In this document: piece by piece, positions 55,501 through 63,452 of the stretch
Numbering within the stretch: the stretch's first letter is position 1
How the letters are laid out: each line of letters starts with the position of its first letter
Source of the DNA: JBAOHV01 sp963714875
GTDB lineage: Bacteria; Actinomycetota; Acidimicrobiia; Acidimicrobiales; Microtrichaceae
Length of the DNA: 64,000 nucleotides
Direction: 5' to 3'
Assembly (NCBI GenBank): GCA_963714875.1
Contig: CAVQQI010000011.1
Span: forward strand, 744,001-808,000
Position numbers and translations under genes: made by a program
The notes under the pieces: model-generated
Told to the model about the DNA's origin: nothing
The model's input: only the letters and a program-made list of their open reading frames with translations
Databases searched by the model: none

Positions 55501-56067
55501 CTCCACGAACAGGTGATCGCGACCGAAGATGTCGAGCAGGCGCCCGGCGCGCTCACATGCCGCGTCGTAGCCGGAGTTCATCATCGCCTGCAGCACGTGA
55601 CCGCCCAGACAGCCCGTGGTGACGATCAGTCCCTCGGAATGCTGGTCGAGCAGGTCCCAGTCGACCTTGGGCTTGCGGTAGTAGCCCTCCATGAACGCCC
55701 GCGACGACAGCTGGATCAGGTTCTTGTAGCCCGTCTCGTTCTCCACGAGGGTGGTCAGGTGGTAGTAGGGCTTCTTGCCGCCCTCGGCCTCACCACCGGA
55801 GTCGTCCATACGAGCACCGCGCAGCCGCAGCCGCTCGTCACGCGCCTCGTGCGCCATGTACAGCTCGGAGCCGACGATCGGCTTCACACCCTGCTTGCGG
55901 CACTCCTTGTAGAAGTCGAGGACTCCGTACATGTTGCCGTGATCGGTGATGCCCATGGCGGGCTGACCGTCCGCGACCGCGGAGCTGACCACGTCACCGA
56001 TGCGTGCTGCGCCGTCGAGCATGGAGTACTCGGTGTGTTGGTGCAGATGCACGAAGGAATCCGCCAC
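52522..56067 (-). CDS. dnaE: DNA polymerase III alpha subunit
   Basis: Replicative polymerase, 1181 residues, one intact frame. The N-terminal PHP domain has HLHQHTEYSMLDGAARI and GITDHGNMYGVLDF; the polymerase core has VGPGRGSAAGCAVAYTLWIT and the catalytic PDIDMDFDSRFRDEMI near residue 415; then the helix-hairpin-helix region and an OB fold (VGGVITGLQRKWTKKGDLMA). It is the DnaE1 type with a normal length. Start GTG 56067 is ten bases after a GGGGAGG box. The 163 bases upstream contain a GATACT box and probably the promoter. Confidence 0.97.
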   Translation of the reverse strand: MADSFVHLHQHTEYSMLDGAARIGDVVSSAVADGQPAMGITDHGNMYGVLDFYKECRKQGVKPIVGSELYMAHEARDERLRLRGARMDDSGGEAEGGKKPYYHLTTLVENETGYKNLIQLSSRAFMEGYYRKPKVDWDLLDQHSEGLIVTTGCLGGHVLQAMMNSGYDAACERAGRLLDIFGRDHLFVELQDHGIPEQRSTNPQLVQLAKRLQLPLLATNDSHYVHQHDAVAHDALLCVQTGSLMSDPDRFRFSGDHHYLKTSEEMRYLFREVESACDNSLWIAERCELEIEFGNPLLPNFPLPEGFTDDADYLQHLTFEGARKRWGDDLPDEAVERLTYELKVIGDMGFSSYFLIVWDLIKHARDAGIRVGPGRGSAAGCAVAYTLWITDLDPIKYDLLFERFLNPSRVSMPDIDMDFDSRFRDEMIRYAAERYGRDRVAQIVTFSTIKARAAVRDAARVLGKPYSVGDKVAKAMPPLVMGRDTPLYACLDEHPKFADGYKMAGDIRQMYSEDPDAREVIEVAKGLEGLRRQDGIHAAAVVITKDPLTDYLPIQRKPEAGKDPEEAPVVTQYEMHGVEELGLLKMDFLGLRNLDVITDTLELIRSSRGIEVDIDGVPLDDPATYALLQRAETVGVFQLEGGAMRTLMRALAPTEFEDVAALVALYRPGPMAANMHYDYADRKNGRKPVEYLHPDAKEVLGDTYALMVYQESMMRVAQKFAGYSLAEADSLRKACGKKDKELIAKERVKFVEGCEATGYGADLGTQWFDIIEPFADYAFNKSHAYGYGLVSYQTAYLKANYPAEYLAALLTSVKDKLEKAAIYLAECRATGIEVVVPDVNRSSSDFTPEITPLDDGSEELRILFGLSAVRNVGAGLVEHIVSERDANGPYVDFYDFCQRVNTQVLNKKTIESLIKAGSFDAMGHPRQGLLTVYEQIIDQTVARRKEHDMGVMSLFADADDATPAFDERAVIPDRDFDKKLRLTFEKEMLGLYVSDHPLMGAEAALRKKVDCSLLELAEVEDGSRRTVGGVITGLQRKWTKKGDLMAVFTLEDLQSSVEVMVFPRTMTEIGHLLADDTVVVLGARVDRRDETPKLIAGDIEIFEPLAEGEAPLRLHLSPSRLTDDTVGRLKELFLDFPGDSEVYIMLGERQVVRLSEQYTVSTRSGLVGELRALLGQDAVVL

Positions 56068-56230
56068 GGCGGGCTCGCCTCCCCAGGCGTCAGGCGGCCC
56101 GGAGGGCCACGATCACGATCCCGCTGCGAATCACAGCGCTGTCATCTGAGTATCGCGCGAGTTGTCCGACCCCGCGTCGGCCGCTCCCGCATCACCCGAA
56201 CGGTCACCTCGTGCGGACGAACCCGATCGC

Positions 56231-56743
56231 TCAGATGTAGCCGGGACCGGGCGCGGGACCGGGTGCTGGCCCGCCCGGCAGTTGGCCGCGCATCCCCTCG
56301 AGTTGCTGACGCGCCGCCATCTGCTGGGCGACCAACGTCGCCTGGATGCCGTGGAACAGCCCCTCGAGCCAGCCCACGAGCTGCGCCTGGGCCATGCGCA
56401 GCTCCGCCTCGGACGGGGCTTCGTCGCCGGAGAAGTCGAACGACAAGGTGTCGAGCTCGGCCCCGAGCTCCGGCGACAAGGCCGACTTCAGCTGCTCGAG
56501 GCTGTTGGCGTAGATCCGCCGCAGCTGGTCGCGGGTCGCATCATCGATCGAGGTGCTGCGCACCTCTTCGAGCAGCTGCTTGACCATCGCACCGATGCGG
56601 ATGATCTTGGCCGGCGACTCGATCTCCGAGCCGTCCTGGTCGCTCTCCTCACCTGGCTCGACCCCGTCGGGCGACACCACCTCCGGCGATGGCAGCGCGT
56701 CGGTCGCGTTGGTTCCTGCGGGGGCGGAGGGCGTGTCGGACAT
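56231..56743 (-). CDS. bpa: Bacterial proteasome activator (Bpa/PafE family)
   Basis: 170 residues of the DUF2587 family. An acidic disordered N-terminus (to about residue 42) leads to a helical bundle: ESPAKIIRIGAMVKQLLEEV, TRDQLRRIYANSLEQLKSAL, SEAELRMAQAQLVGWLEGLF and QATLVAQQMAARQQLEG. The Gly/Pro tail ends PGYI, matching the C-terminal hydrophobic-Tyr-X type motif that opens the 20S proteasome gate; the mycobacterial protein ends in GQYL. It implies that this genome has a 20S core. The ring would pass unfolded substrates without ATP. Confidence 0.87.
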   Translation of the reverse strand: MSDTPSAPAGTNATDALPSPEVVSPDGVEPGEESDQDGSEIESPAKIIRIGAMVKQLLEEVRSTSIDDATRDQLRRIYANSLEQLKSALSPELGAELDTLSFDFSGDEAPSEAELRMAQAQLVGWLEGLFHGIQATLVAQQMAARQQLEGMRGQLPGGPAPGPAPGPGYI

Positions 56744-56777
56744 CGCCCGATCCTAGGGGATCGGCACCCCGGCGCGA

Positions 56778-57947
56778 TCAGCCACGGGCGACCATCAACG
56801 GGACGATCACCTCATCCTCGGTCATCGAGCCGTGGCGGCCCAGCAGATGGAACGGACCGGTGTCGGCGGCGTCCTCGAAGGCGACCGGCTCGAAGGGCAC
56901 CAGTGCCACGTCGCCCAGTCTGGACAGCGGCCCGGGCAGCACCTTGGGACCGAACCAGCACTCGTCGAGCATCTGCTCACGCGACACCACCCAGGCAACA
57001 TCGCCGTGGTGCTCGGTCGCGGCCGTCAGCAGGTCACCCGCCGCACCGGGACGGGCGTGCAGCCACCGGAACCGCGCCTCACCCGACTGGTGAGCGACGT
57101 GTGACAGCACCTCGGGGTCCGGAGGGAAGACCCTGTCGCCCACGTCGACCTGACCGTGGTCCGCGGTGATGACCAGTGCAACGTTCGCGGGAAGCTCCTG
57201 GATCATGTACTCGACCATGCGGTCCACGAAGACCAGCTCGGTGTCGTAGAAGTGGCTCAACCCGTACTCATGGGCGACCTTGTCGATGCCGTCGTAGTAG
57301 GCGTAGACGAACGGCTCACCTGCGTTGAGCTGGTGGGTGATCTCGGCGAGCATCGTCGAGGGCATCCGGTAGGGGATGTGTCGACAGCCACCCAGGTGCG
57401 CGCGGGTGAAGCCGGTGTCACGGAACTCCGCCCGCACCACCACCGGCGGGCGTTGCCCGCCGAAGGCCACCTCCGACTGGATCGACTCCGGCGGGATCAC
57501 CTCTCGTGCGTCGCCCTTGCCGGTGGTCCACCGCAGCACGTTCAGCACGTCGCGGTCGACCGCCATGCGATACCCGATCACCCCGTGCTCGCCGGGCGGC
57601 AGACCCGTGGAGATGGAGGTGAGCGCGGTTGCGGTGGTCGTCGGCGCCACGGTCGTGATCGGCACGGACGCCATCAGGGGGAAACCCCGCAGCAGCGACA
57701 TGCGCTCCTGCATCTGGTGCCAACCGAGCCCGTCGAGCACCAACATGACGATCTGGTCCGCGCCCTCGAGGCCCGGGGGGAACCAGGCGGGCGGATGGTC
57801 CGGATCCTCGACGAGCACGTCGACGATGTTCGAGGTGCACGCACCCTCGTACGCCGGGAGCACCGGCTGCGGCGGCGCGCCGGCTGACGGTGCCCCGTGA
57901 ACTCCTGCTCCGGTGACCGGATCGGTCATCACGTCGTCGCCCACCAC
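56778..57947 (-). CDS. Alkaline-phosphatase-superfamily phosphodiesterase
   Basis: 389 residues of the type I phosphodiesterase/nucleotide pyrophosphatase fold. Metal ligands appear in QIVMLVLDGLGW, the nucleophile Thr in VAPTTTATALTSISTGLPPG, YAYYDGIDKVAHEYG, and VITADHGQVDVG, with GRHGSMTEDEVIVPL near the end. No signal peptide, so it is cytosolic, unlike most relatives. I chose GTG 57947 because AGGAG sits six bases upstream; ATG 57929 is an alternative and the frame to 58421 lacks similarity. The substrate is unknown. Confidence 0.85.
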   Translation of the reverse strand: MVGDDVMTDPVTGAGVHGAPSAGAPPQPVLPAYEGACTSNIVDVLVEDPDHPPAWFPPGLEGADQIVMLVLDGLGWHQMQERMSLLRGFPLMASVPITTVAPTTTATALTSISTGLPPGEHGVIGYRMAVDRDVLNVLRWTTGKGDAREVIPPESIQSEVAFGGQRPPVVVRAEFRDTGFTRAHLGGCRHIPYRMPSTMLAEITHQLNAGEPFVYAYYDGIDKVAHEYGLSHFYDTELVFVDRMVEYMIQELPANVALVITADHGQVDVGDRVFPPDPEVLSHVAHQSGEARFRWLHARPGAAGDLLTAATEHHGDVAWVVSREQMLDECWFGPKVLPGPLSRLGDVALVPFEPVAFEDAADTGPFHLLGRHGSMTEDEVIVPLMVARG

Positions 57948-58079
57948 TCGAGTCTCCTGGCCGCGTGCAGGCCCCACGCTACCGACTCGGGCCGCGCGAG
58001 CGGCAACTCTCCGTCCGCGGCCGACCAGGTGGGGCGCCGTGGTCGGGTCGGTGCGCGTCGGCATGCCTACGATGGAACG

Positions 58080-58529
58080 GTGAAGGTCTCGACCAGGGGT
58101 GACTACGCGAGCAGGGCGCTGCTCTCCCTGGCGCTGCACGACGGCGACGGTCCGACGTCGGTCCGCGACATCGCCGAACGCACCGGACTCCCCCAGCCCT
58201 ACCTGGAGCAGATCCTGCTGGCGCTCAAGGGTGCGGGTCTCGTGCGGTCCAAGCGAGGAGTCGGCGGCGGTTACGTGCTCGCACGTGACCCCGGCGAGAT
58301 CACGCTCGCCCAGATCGTCTCCGCGGTCGACGGACCCATCCAGGCCGGCGACTTCGGTCAACCCCACACCGACGGGTCCTGTGACCACGAGGGCCAGTGC
58401 GTGCTGCTCGCGATCTGGCACGACGTGGGGGGCGCCATGCGCGCCCTGCTCGAGGCGTACTCGTTGGCCGACCTCGCCGGCATCACCGAGGGCCGCGAGC
58501 CGTGGCCCGGAGAGACGCCGGGCCCCTGA
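58080..58529 (+). CDS. Rrf2-family transcriptional regulator
   Basis: 149 residues. A winged helix spans KVSTRGDYASRALLSLALHD, TSVRDIAERTGLPQPYLEQI and RSKRGVGGGYVLARDP. The sensory segment has CDHEGQC, two Cys where IscR has three iron-sulfur ligands, so it may bind an Fe-S cluster with an alternative ligand or not at all. Start GTG 58080. It is divergent from the phosphodiesterase and convergent with rluD. It may control Fe-S or redox genes elsewhere. Confidence 0.9.
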   Translation: MKVSTRGDYASRALLSLALHDGDGPTSVRDIAERTGLPQPYLEQILLALKGAGLVRSKRGVGGGYVLARDPGEITLAQIVSAVDGPIQAGDFGQPHTDGSCDHEGQCVLLAIWHDVGGAMRALLEAYSLADLAGITEGREPWPGETPGP

Positions 58530-58547
58530 TCCAGGACGCGGCTCGGC

Positions 58548-59504
58548 TCAGCCCGACGCAGCCCGGCTCAGGCGATCCAGCACACGGGCAAGGTCCGGCG
58601 GCAGCGGCGAGCTGAAGCTCACCTCCTCGCCGGTCGAGGGGTGCAGGAACGCCAGCTCCCTGGCGTGCAGGAAGGGACGCGGCATGGAGAAGCTGTGGCG
58701 AACCCCGCCGTAGAGATCATCACCGATCACGGCGTGACCCACCGATGACAGATGCACCCGGATCTGGTGGGTGCGACCGGTCTCGAGCTGGCAGGTGAGC
58801 AGCGATGCGGCGATGGGCGAATCGAACTCCTCGTCGACGCGGTAGTGGGTGCGGGAGTCCCGACCGTCGACCGCAACGGTCATGCGCAAGGGATCGCGTC
58901 GTGATCGACCGATCGGCGCGTCGATGACGCCGACACGGTGCTCCATGTGCCGCCAGACCAGAGCGGTGTAGACACGGGTCACGGTGTGCGTCGAGAGCTG
59001 GTGCACCAGCTCGACATAGGCGTCCTGGGTGCGGGCGACCACCAGCAGCCCCGAGGTCCCACGGTCGAGTCGGTGCACCAGTCCGGGTCGGATCGGCTCA
59101 CCGACCTCTGCCAGCTCGGGGAAGTGGGCGAGCAGCCCGTGCACCAGGGTCGACCCCGAGTGCCCCGGACCGGGATGCACCACCAGGCCCGCTGGCTTGT
59201 CCACCACGATGATCTGGTCGTCCGAGAACACCACGGGCACTGCGACCGATGGGTCGGGCTCGACGGTGACGATCGGCTGCTCCGGGGCGGACAGCAACGT
59301 CACGACCTGCCCCTCGGCGAGCTTGAGCGACGGCTTGGAGGCGACCGCTGCATCGATGAGCACCTGCTCGGCCGCGACGAGCGCAGTCGCCTCGGCACGG
59401 GAGCAACCGGTGATCAACGCCACGACCCGGTCGATGCGCTGACCCACGAGCGCCGGGGGGATCTCCTCGACGATCGGTGTCGCCGGGCGGTCCGGGTCGC
59501 TCAC
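58548..59504 (-). CDS. rluD: RluD-type 23S rRNA pseudouridine synthase
   Basis: 318 residues: an N-terminal S4 RNA-binding domain (GQRIDRVVALITGCSRAEAT), then the synthase core with VVDKPAGLVVHPGPGH, the catalytic HRLDRGTSGLLVVART (Asp), LLTCQLETGRTHQIRVHL and RPFLHARELAF. Isomerises uridines in 23S rRNA. It overlaps the lspA stop by four bases, the usual lspA-rluD pairing. The name reflects family; the exact sites are not determined. Confidence 0.93.
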   Translation of the reverse strand: MSDPDRPATPIVEEIPPALVGQRIDRVVALITGCSRAEATALVAAEQVLIDAAVASKPSLKLAEGQVVTLLSAPEQPIVTVEPDPSVAVPVVFSDDQIIVVDKPAGLVVHPGPGHSGSTLVHGLLAHFPELAEVGEPIRPGLVHRLDRGTSGLLVVARTQDAYVELVHQLSTHTVTRVYTALVWRHMEHRVGVIDAPIGRSRRDPLRMTVAVDGRDSRTHYRVDEEFDSPIAASLLTCQLETGRTHQIRVHLSSVGHAVIGDDLYGGVRHSFSMPRPFLHARELAFLHPSTGEEVSFSSPLPPDLARVLDRLSRAASG

Positions 59505-60170
59505 GGACGCGGCGGATCGGGCTCGTCGGCCAGGTCGGCTGCACCGGGATCGGCTGCTCCGGCGTCGGCGGCGCCGGCATCATCGACAGCGTCGGCTGTT
59601 GGGGCGGAGCGTTCCTCGGCGGGCACGCGTGCGCTCAGGATGGCCAGCGCGATCCCCCCGCAGACCACCGCGGCATCTGCGATGTTGAACACGGGCCACC
59701 ACTGCAGGTCGATGAAGTCGACCACCGCACCGGACATGAAGCCCGTGGCCGTGCTGCCCACCTCACCCACGCGGGTCAGCCGGTCCACGATGTTGCCGAG
59801 CGCACCGCCCATGACGATGCCGATGAGCACCAGTTGCGACGCGCGACTGCACCCGGCGGGCCACGAAGGCCAGCACTCCGACGATGCCCAGGGCAACGAC
59901 ACCGATGAGCGCGCCCGACCCGGAGCCCTTCGAGAAGGCCATCCCGGTGTTGAACGCCAGCCGGAACCGCAGCGAGCCGATCAGGTCGATCATCTCACCG
60001 CCCGACAGACGGTCGAGCGCCCATCGCTTGGTCAGCTGATCAGCCAGGATCACCGCCGCCGCGACACCGAGCACCATGACCCACCGGCGCGCCGCGGACA
60101 TGCCGGCGGCGGGCGGGGACGGCACCCCTTCAGATGCTCCGGTCGCCTCGGCCATCGACGCCTCGGGCAC
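59501..60170 (-). CDS. lspA: Lipoprotein signal peptidase II, frame-disrupted
   Basis: Cleaves prolipoproteins at the membrane. N part: WVMVLGVAAAVILADQLTKR, LAFNTGMAFSKGSGSG. After a frame change near 59845 come GGALGNIVDRLTRVGEVGST (first catalytic Asp), GAVVDFIDL and WPVFNIADAAVVCGG (second Asp). Four membrane segments; a Pro/Ala-rich tail of about 35 residues follows. GTG 60170 starts two bases from the DksA-like stop, ATG 60155 is an alternative. The same genome encodes lipoproteins such as the one at 34774. Confidence 0.92.
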
Positions 60171-60172
60171 CC

Positions 60173-60890
60173 TCAGCGGAAGCTGCGGGTCTTGAACTCG
60201 ACGCGCTCCCGAGCGTAGGGAATCGCCCGCAGACGCTCCTTGGGAATCGTCTGCCCGGAGTACTCGCAGATGCCGTAGATCCCCTTGTCGATGCGCTCCA
60301 TCGCCGCGTCGATCTCCTCGATCGTCTGCAGTGCGGCGGCAGCTCGGGCCAGGTCGAAGTCGCGCTCGACCGCCAGGGTGTCGCCCTCTCCCGACTCGTC
60401 GTCGAACTGCACGTCACCCGGCTCACGGTCGCGCGCCAGCGCATCGGCCTCGGCCTTGAGCGCCTCGGCCTGGCTGGCCAGGGTTGCGCGCTCCTCGAGC
60501 AGTGCGTCGCGCTGCGCCGACAGGAAGGAGGCATCGAAGGGCGACTCTGCAGGGAGCGCCTTCTTGACCATCTTCCTGGAACCACCGGAAGCCGGAGGGA
60601 TGGCCGGCTTCTTGGCGGCCGCGGCCTTCTTCGCCGGCGCCTTCTTGGCGGCCGGAGCCTTCTTGGCGCCGGTGCCTTCTTCGCCGGCGCCTTCTTGGCG
60701 CCGGCGCCTTCTTGGCAGCCGGGGCCTTCTTCGCCGGCGCCTTCTTGGCAGCCGGAGCCTTCTTCGCCGGCGCCTTCTTGGCAGCCGGAGCCTTCTTCGC
60801 CGGCGCCTTCTTCGCGGCCGGGGCCTTCTTCGCCGGCGCCTTCTTGGCGGGCGCTTTCTTCGCCGACGATGCCGGTTGCTTGGTCGCCAT
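60173..60890 (-). CDS. DksA/TraR-like protein with lysine-alanine repeat tail, frame-disrupted
   Basis: Starts at ATG 60890 with GGAGGAG upstream: MATKQPASS, then about 14 repeats of the KKAPA type (to about 60600), then MVKKALPAESPFDASFLSAQ, a coiled coil (DALLEERATLASQAEALKAE) and the DksA end YGICEYSGQTIPKERLRAIP. Of the four zinc-ligand Cys only the first remains, so the zinc finger is lost. The DksA part (60173-60571) is intact; a frame change lies in the repeat near 60690. Canonical DksA acts in the RNA polymerase secondary channel; the basic tail resembles histone H1 and HupB tails and may bind DNA. Confidence 0.8.
60600..60872 (-). repeat. Lys-Ala-Pro codon repeat (KKAPA type)
   Basis: Alternating units encoding AKKAP and AAKKAP. 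The DNA is a near-perfect repeat of 15- and 18-base units such as GCCGGCGCCTTCTTG on the plus strand. Slippage or collapse is likely here, in the genome or in assembly, and the frame is lost within it near 60690. Confidence 0.85.
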
Positions 60891-61031
60891 TCGGGTCTCC
60901 TCCACCACCTGTCGGGAGGGGCCCGGCCAGATGAGTTGGAGAACCCTAGCCGCGCCGCCCCGGCACGTCAGTGAACACGTCAGCACCAACGACCTCCAGG
61001 GTCCCGATCGAGCGGGCCGTGGAACGCGGAC

Positions 61032-62375
61032 TCAGCGACGCCAGCCGAATCGGCGCGTCCTGCTGTCGCCGGACCCCTCGAAGAAGGCCGTCATGGCGTC
61101 GTCATCGTCATCGACCGAGACGGCCTCGTTGACGGCGCTGTCCAGCTCCTCCATGAATCGGTCGCGCGGCGCATCGGCGGCCTGGACCGCCTCGGTCGGC
61201 CGATCGAGTCGGTCCGACGAGTCCTCGACCGGCGCAGCCGCATCGATGACATCGGCCTCGGCGGCGACCTCGGCCCAGCTCCCGGGGCCCCATCGGTCGT
61301 CGGTCCCCGTGGTCACCGCGTCGGACGCCTGAGTGGTCAGGTCGACGTAGTGCGCGTCGTCATCCTCTGTGGGGCGCGCCTCGGTCGCCACCGCCGTCGC
61401 GGTGCCGCCCGACGCCATCTGTGCCTCGGCGACGCCACCCGACCGATCGACGCCACGGTCGACACCGCTGTCACCGAGTTCCGTGGACTCGCCTGCAGCT
61501 GCCTCGGCCGACTCCTGCTCGACCGAGGACTGCTCGGTCGGTCCGGCCGGCTCCGGGGTGGGGTCGGCGGGCGAGGTGGCGGTCGACGCCAGCGCAGCCT
61601 CGACGTCATCGTCGGTCTCGGCCTGTGCAGCGTCGGCGCCCACAGGGCTCGAGGAGATGACCTCGTCGGGTGCCATCGACATGTTGGGACGTGCGCCGAG
61701 ACGAGTGGGGTCCTCAGCCAGGCCGACCAGCTCCTCGGCGGTGCGACCCAGCTCCTCGCGGTACCCGGCGAGCCGCGACTCGAGCTGGGTGATGACATCC
61801 GCCAGCTGCGCGCGGCGGGCCTCGAGGCCCTGCACCTCGTCGAGCACCGCTGCCCGACGATCGGCGAACTCCGCCTCGGCCTGCTCGTTCGCACGTCGGA
61901 TCAGTTCCACCGCCTCGGCGTTGGCCTCGTTGAGCTGCCGCTGCGCACGGTTCTGGGAATCCTCGAGGAGCGACTGCGCCTGGCCACGGGCCTCGTTCAC
62001 GGTGGCCTCGGCGGTGCGCTTCGCCATGAGCAGCGTCTTCGCAGCCTGCTCGACCTCGGCCTCCTCGCTCTGTCGGGCGCTGTTGGCCGCTGCGGCCGCC
62101 ACGCCCTGGCTCGCCTCACGCGCCGCCCGCTCGGCGGCCTCGGCTCGCTGCTCGGCGCTCTGGGCACGCTGGACCGCCTCCGCGATGGCCGCGTCGGCCT
62201 TCTCGAGACGCGACTCGGCGTGGGCGGCGCGTTCAGCGGTGTGACGGGTCCTGGCCAGCAGTTGGGCGAGTGCCGTCCCTGTCTGCTCCAGGAACGTCTC
62301 CACCTGCTCGATGTCGTAGCCCTTGCGACGCTCGGTGAACTCGGTCTTCTCGAACAGCTCCGGGGTCAGCTCCAT
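61032..62375 (-). CDS. DivIVA-domain protein with acidic C-terminal tail
   Basis: 447 residues. The N-terminus MELTPELFEKTEFTERRKGY with DIEQVETFLEQ is the membrane-curvature-binding DivIVA domain. A long coiled coil (residues about 30-215) follows, Ala/Glu/Arg-rich, and then a disordered acidic Ser/Thr/Ala tail of about 220 residues ending FGWRR. Resembles Wag31/DivIVA, which directs polar or septal growth in actinobacteria, but the tail is longer and more acidic than usual. It sits between yggT and the DksA-like gene in the division cluster. Confidence 0.85.
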   Translation of the reverse strand: MELTPELFEKTEFTERRKGYDIEQVETFLEQTGTALAQLLARTRHTAERAAHAESRLEKADAAIAEAVQRAQSAEQRAEAAERAAREASQGVAAAAANSARQSEEAEVEQAAKTLLMAKRTAEATVNEARGQAQSLLEDSQNRAQRQLNEANAEAVELIRRANEQAEAEFADRRAAVLDEVQGLEARRAQLADVITQLESRLAGYREELGRTAEELVGLAEDPTRLGARPNMSMAPDEVISSSPVGADAAQAETDDDVEAALASTATSPADPTPEPAGPTEQSSVEQESAEAAAGESTELGDSGVDRGVDRSGGVAEAQMASGGTATAVATEARPTEDDDAHYVDLTTQASDAVTTGTDDRWGPGSWAEVAAEADVIDAAAPVEDSSDRLDRPTEAVQAADAPRDRFMEELDSAVNEAVSVDDDDDAMTAFFEGSGDSRTRRFGWRR

Positions 62376-62475
62376 GCGCGCATCGTAGCCCCGGTGCTGG
62401 CGATCCTCGGGTTTCTCCTGTCGAGCGGTGTCGCGTCGCGGACCACGGATCCCGACGACGCGACCATGCCGGCGT

Positions 62476-62727
62476 TCAGCAGATGATCCCCTGCAGCACC
62501 GTCACACCCAACAGGATGACCAGCGGCGACAGATCGAGCGCAGCGGCGCCGAGCCGAACCGGCGGGATGGCCCGGCGCAGCGGACCCATCGCCCACTCGG
62601 TGGCGCCGAACACGAATCGCTGCACGGTCATGAACAGCCCCTCGCTGGCAGGGAACCAGCTGAGGATGATCCGGACGAAGATCAGGATGACGAAGACCTG
62701 GAGACCCAGGCAGATGAGTGCTCTCAC
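62476..62727 (-). CDS. yggT: YggT-family membrane protein
   Basis: 83 residues with two membrane segments: ALICLGLQVFVILIFVRIIL and LDLSPLVILLGVTVLQGIIC. The linker has SWFPASEGLFMTVQRFVFGA and the family PLRRAIPP motif. YggT proteins occur next to sepF and divIVA in Gram-positive bacteria and are thought to aid division or membrane homeostasis. Spacing to sepF is 43 bases. Confidence 0.88.
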   Translation of the reverse strand: MRALICLGLQVFVILIFVRIILSWFPASEGLFMTVQRFVFGATEWAMGPLRRAIPPVRLGAAALDLSPLVILLGVTVLQGIIC

Positions 62728-62770
62728 GAGTGGTGTGGGACGGTGGGACGGGGGGACGTCACAGTGCGGA

Positions 62771-63400
62771 TCAACGCTCCTCGTTCACCAGTCCGCCCTC
62801 GCGCAGGCGTCGGCGGTCGTCGTCGGACACCTCGGTTCCCCGAGGGGTGAGCAGGAAGACCTGGTCGGCAACGCGCTCCATGTCGCCCTCGAGGCCGTAA
62901 CAGAGGCCGCTCGCGAAGTCGATGAGGCGACGGGACAGGTCCCGGTCGACCCCTTGGAGGTTGACGATCACCGGCTGTTCACGCTTGAAGTGATCAGCCA
63001 CCTGCTGCACGTCGTTGAATCCGGTGGGCGACACGACGTGGGGCTTGGTCGCGGACGGCAGCGGCCGCACCACCCCGCGTTGCTCCGGTTCGGGTGCCGA
63101 CGAAGGGGCGTTGATGACCCGGACCCCGCCGTCGCCCTCATCCCAGTCCTCGCTGCGGCCGGACGGCATGGTGCGCACCGACGAGCGGCCGCCCCGGGCG
63201 CCGCCGCTCGCGGCGGCCGACGCTGCAGCCGCGGCACGAGCACGTGGGCTCGGAGCAGGCGCGGGCGCCACCTCCTCATCGACGTAGTCGTCGTCGTAGA
63301 CCTCGTCGTACTCGTCACCCGGCTCGCCGTACTCGTCCTCGTAGTAGGGCTCGTTGCCGAGGCCCAGCCAGGTCCGGGTGTTCTTCATCCAGTTCGACAT
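62771..63400 (-). CDS. sepF: Cell division protein SepF
   Basis: FtsZ-anchoring protein, 209 residues. The N-terminal amphipathic helix is MSNWMKNTRTWLGLG; an acidic linker (YYEDEYGEPGDEYDEVYDDD) and an Ala/Pro/Arg-rich linker follow; the SepF core begins HVVSPTGFNDVQQVADHFKR and has PVIVNLQGVDRDLSRRLIDF, then ASGLCYGLEGDMERVADQVF. Actinobacteria lack FtsA, so SepF is the main FtsZ anchor (established for the phylum). The linker is longer than in Bacillus but normal for actinobacteria. Confidence 0.95.
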   Translation of the reverse strand: MSNWMKNTRTWLGLGNEPYYEDEYGEPGDEYDEVYDDDYVDEEVAPAPAPSPRARAAAAASAAASGGARGGRSSVRTMPSGRSEDWDEGDGGVRVINAPSSAPEPEQRGVVRPLPSATKPHVVSPTGFNDVQQVADHFKREQPVIVNLQGVDRDLSRRLIDFASGLCYGLEGDMERVADQVFLLTPRGTEVSDDDRRRLREGGLVNEER

Positions 63401-63452
63401 GCTGCACTCCTCGGCGGCGAGTGTAGTTGCAGGTCGTCCGCGGCGCGAGACC

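Noticed and set aside
60423..60989. Lysine-rich ORF as an independent histone-like protein
   Set aside because: Its C-terminal half is frame-shifted DksA sequence; the tail and DksA domain join into one gene with a single start.
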